A stretch of DNA of 64,000 bases from Candidatus Zixiibacteriota bacterium. GTDB taxonomy: Bacteria; Desulfobacterota; Binatia; UBA9968. Of this stretch, positions 62,471 to 64,000 are shown one piece after another. The first letter of the stretch is position 1. Every line of letters begins with the position of its first letter. A program made the position numbers and the translations under genes. The notes under the pieces are model-generated. The model was not told the DNA's origin. It was given only the letters and a program-made list of their open reading frames with translations, and ran no database searches. The DNA lies in contig DATLYW010000045.1 of NCBI GenBank assembly GCA_035574315.1, positions 1 through 64,000 on the forward strand, given 5' to 3'.

Positions 62471-64000
62471 TCAGACCTTTCGCACCTCCACGCGCGTGCC
62501 CCGGTCGCTGAAGCCCGGGTAGTTGCTCATCGTTATCGGCCGGATCTGGAAATAGTCCCCGGCGAGCTCGATCGGATTCATCGGCGAGGGCATCACGCTC
62601 TTGAAATGGCGCCAGCCGTCGAACTGATAGTTCTCCCAGGCGTGGTAGATGATCACCTGGCCCGGCCTGACCGCGGGCGACACCCCCGCCTGGACGCGGA
62701 AGGACGCGACGTCGTTCGCCACCTCCACGGTGTCGCCGTCCTCGATGCCCCGGGCGCGCGCGTCCTTTGCGCTGAGGAAGATCAACGGCCCGCCGCGCTG
62801 GAGCTGAAGCAGCAGACTCTCGTCGATCTGATCGCTGTGGATGCTCCAGCGGTGATGGCCGCCGGTGATCTTCAGCGGGTAGTCGCCGCCGGCGGCCGGC
62901 GGATCCTTGTGCACGGGGAGATCCTCGCCCAGCTCGCGGAACCATTCATGGTCGATGAGAAACTGGATGCGGCGCGTGAGCGTCGGATAGGGATCCTTGC
63001 GCTCGGTGTGCCAGGTGAGCGGCACGACGGTTTCTCCCGGGACGATGTCGCAGGTGTTGCCGATGGAGCGCATGCCGGTGCCCACCCCCGTGTAGGCGGC
63101 GATGCCCCGTTCCTTGAACTCTTCCCAGTCCATCTGCTCGACGTTCGAGGCGTTGAGGAAAGCGTCGCGGGCGATGCCTTCCTCGTCGTCTTCGTTGTAA
63201 AGCCCGCCGAAGGTTACCCGGTCCTCCAGCCCGGCGAAGCGAAATTCCGCTCCGCTCGCGCTCTTGTAGCCTTCCACTCCTCTTTCCGCCGCGCGTTCTT
63301 CGATCTTTCTCGCCAGCAGGCAGAACATCTTCCACTCGCTCATCGAATCGTAGAGCGGCGGGGTCGCCTGGTTGACCACGTGGACGAAAGGCTGAACCGG
63401 CATGCCCATGAGGAAGGTCGACGTCTTCTCGTACCAGCTGCAGGCGGGAAGCACGAGGTCGGCGTACATGGCGGTGGCGTTCCAGCGCCAGTCGATCGAT
63501 ATCAGGAGGCGAAGCTTGGGAAGGAATTTTTCGATCAACAGGTTCGTCGCCCTGGAGCGCCTGAGGAAATTCCCGCCCAAGGCGAACATGACCCGGGGCG
63601 CGGTTTGCGGTCCGGGGGAGAGAAACTGCCATTTCTTGTCGAAGGCCTCGCGGACATACTCCTTGATCGGCCGCTTGAGGTGAGGATCCCACTCCGGGTG
63701 CTCGGCGCAAAAATCGAGCACTCCGCCGTGGATGTAGTACATGAGGGAAGTCGGCGTGATGCCGCCCGACGCGAAGGCCTGATGCACGTATTCGTAGAGG
63801 ATCATCTCGTCGGTAAATCCCTCTTCGCGCCACTGGGCGAAGCGCGGATCACCGCCCGCGGCCGACAGGATGATCTGGTCGCCGCGTTTCTCCAGCCCGC
63901 CGATGGAGGTGTCGAGCCCCATCATCGGAAACGCGCTGAAGGTCGCCCCCTTCCGCCCCATGTGGCCGCAGAGCGCGAAAACGAGCAGAATCGCGCGCTC
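62471..64000 (-). CDS. Type II molybdenum enzyme, C-terminal half (cut by the window edge)
   Basis: The open frame continues to the window edge; the 5' end (first cluster and Mo ligand) is missing. The 509 codons present parallel the gene at 54367-57201 along their whole length: GHMGRKGATFSAFPMM, LISIDWRWNATAMYADLVLPACSWYEK, AWENYQFDGWRHFKSVMPSPMNPIELAG. The type II assignment is therefore by paralogy to that gene and not from the cluster motif. It heads the visible part of the minus-strand island and precedes the U32 gene. No partner subunit can be assigned. Confidence 0.8.
   Translation of the reverse strand, partial: ERAILLVFALCGHMGRKGATFSAFPMMGLDTSIGGLEKRGDQIILSAAGGDPRFAQWREEGFTDEMILYEYVHQAFASGGITPTSLMYYIHGGVLDFCAEHPEWDPHLKRPIKEYVREAFDKKWQFLSPGPQTAPRVMFALGGNFLRRSRATNLLIEKFLPKLRLLISIDWRWNATAMYADLVLPACSWYEKTSTFLMGMPVQPFVHVVNQATPPLYDSMSEWKMFCLLARKIEERAAERGVEGYKSASGAEFRFAGLEDRVTFGGLYNEDDEEGIARDAFLNASNVEQMDWEEFKERGIAAYTGVGTGMRSIGNTCDIVPGETVVPLTWHTERKDPYPTLTRRIQFLIDHEWFRELGEDLPVHKDPPAAGGDYPLKITGGHHRWSIHSDQIDESLLLQLQRGGPLIFLSAKDARARGIEDGDTVEVANDVASFRVQAGVSPAVRPGQVIIYHAWENYQFDGWRHFKSVMPSPMNPIELAGDYFQIRPITMSNYPGFSDRGTRVEVRKV

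Overview
The window is 64 kb of GC-rich, densely packed bacterial DNA. It has short intergenic gaps, many 1-4 bp start/stop overlaps, and no rRNA, tRNA, CRISPR array or transposase that I could see. The content points to an uncultured, metabolically versatile bacterium that attacks aromatic or hydrocarbon substrates without oxygen. It carries a benzoyl-CoA reductase-family ATPase, cyclohexane-ring beta-oxidation genes, 4-hydroxybenzoyl-CoA reductase, UbiD-type (de)carboxylases with a CoA ligase, and six DMSO-reductase-family molybdenum enzymes plus two xanthine-dehydrogenase-type molybdenum enzymes. The mixture resembles metagenomic lineages such as Methylomirabilota/Rokubacteria, Binatota, Tectomicrobia or Desulfobacterota. 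I cannot assign it from sequence alone.

Layout, plus strand first. 1-4.4 kb: end of a BcrA/BcrD/BadF/BadG-type ATPase, then a BadH-like dehydrogenase, a degenerate amidohydrolase, an enoyl-CoA hydratase/isomerase, a GNAT acetyltransferase and an acyl-CoA dehydrogenase. 4.4-17.2 kb: a radical SAM gene, then a translationally coupled respiratory operon. It encodes a GltD-like FAD/NAD(P) oxidoreductase with ferredoxin domains, a Rieske protein, cytochrome b, a heptaheme cytochrome c, and a type II molybdenum enzyme with NxrA/B/C-like subunits and a TorD-like chaperone. 17.3-18.2 kb: a polysaccharide-deacetylase-like gene. 18.2-19.0 kb: a non-coding region with two tandem repeat units that have inverted ends, plus a sigma-54-like promoter. 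19.0-24.9 kb: a CoA ligase, three UbiD paralogues and a 49-aa zinc-ribbon protein. 24.9-26.1 kb (minus): two related membrane proteins. 26.3-30.5 kb: an O-methyltransferase and three adenylate-forming-ligase-like proteins, two of which appear to have lost the ATP loop.

30.5-35.4 kb (minus): a second Rieske/cytochrome b operon with a TolB-like lipoprotein, a pentaheme and a diheme cytochrome c. 35.6-37.6 kb (minus): a CBS-domain protein, a RidA-like protein and an NMT1-like binding protein. 38.1-46.4 kb (plus): an orphan molybdopterin oxidoreductase, a CoxM/S/L-type hydroxylase and two tandem homocysteine S-methyltransferases. 46.5-64 kb (minus, running off the end): a large molybdenum-enzyme island. 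In transcription order it holds a type II enzyme (cut by the window edge), a U32/UbiU-like protein, a YHS mini-protein, a transhydroxylase-like enzyme, an NMT1-like binding protein, a second type II enzyme, a second YHS protein, a four-cluster ferredoxin subunit, a second transhydroxylase-like enzyme, and hcrC-hcrA-hcrB.

Inferred logic: the type II and AthL-like molybdenum enzymes (and perhaps the U32 protein) hydroxylate or transhydroxylate substrates anaerobically. CoA ligases and UbiD enzymes activate, carboxylate or decarboxylate them. Hcr removes the para-hydroxyl, and the benzoyl-CoA reductase/Bad-type genes reduce and oxidise the ring. Electrons reach two Rieske/cytochrome b complexes, one of them genetically fused to an NAD(P) module and an NXR-like enzyme. 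Sigma-54-like -24/-12 elements precede four of the operons. All functional statements are homology- and motif-based readings by eye; no database search was run.
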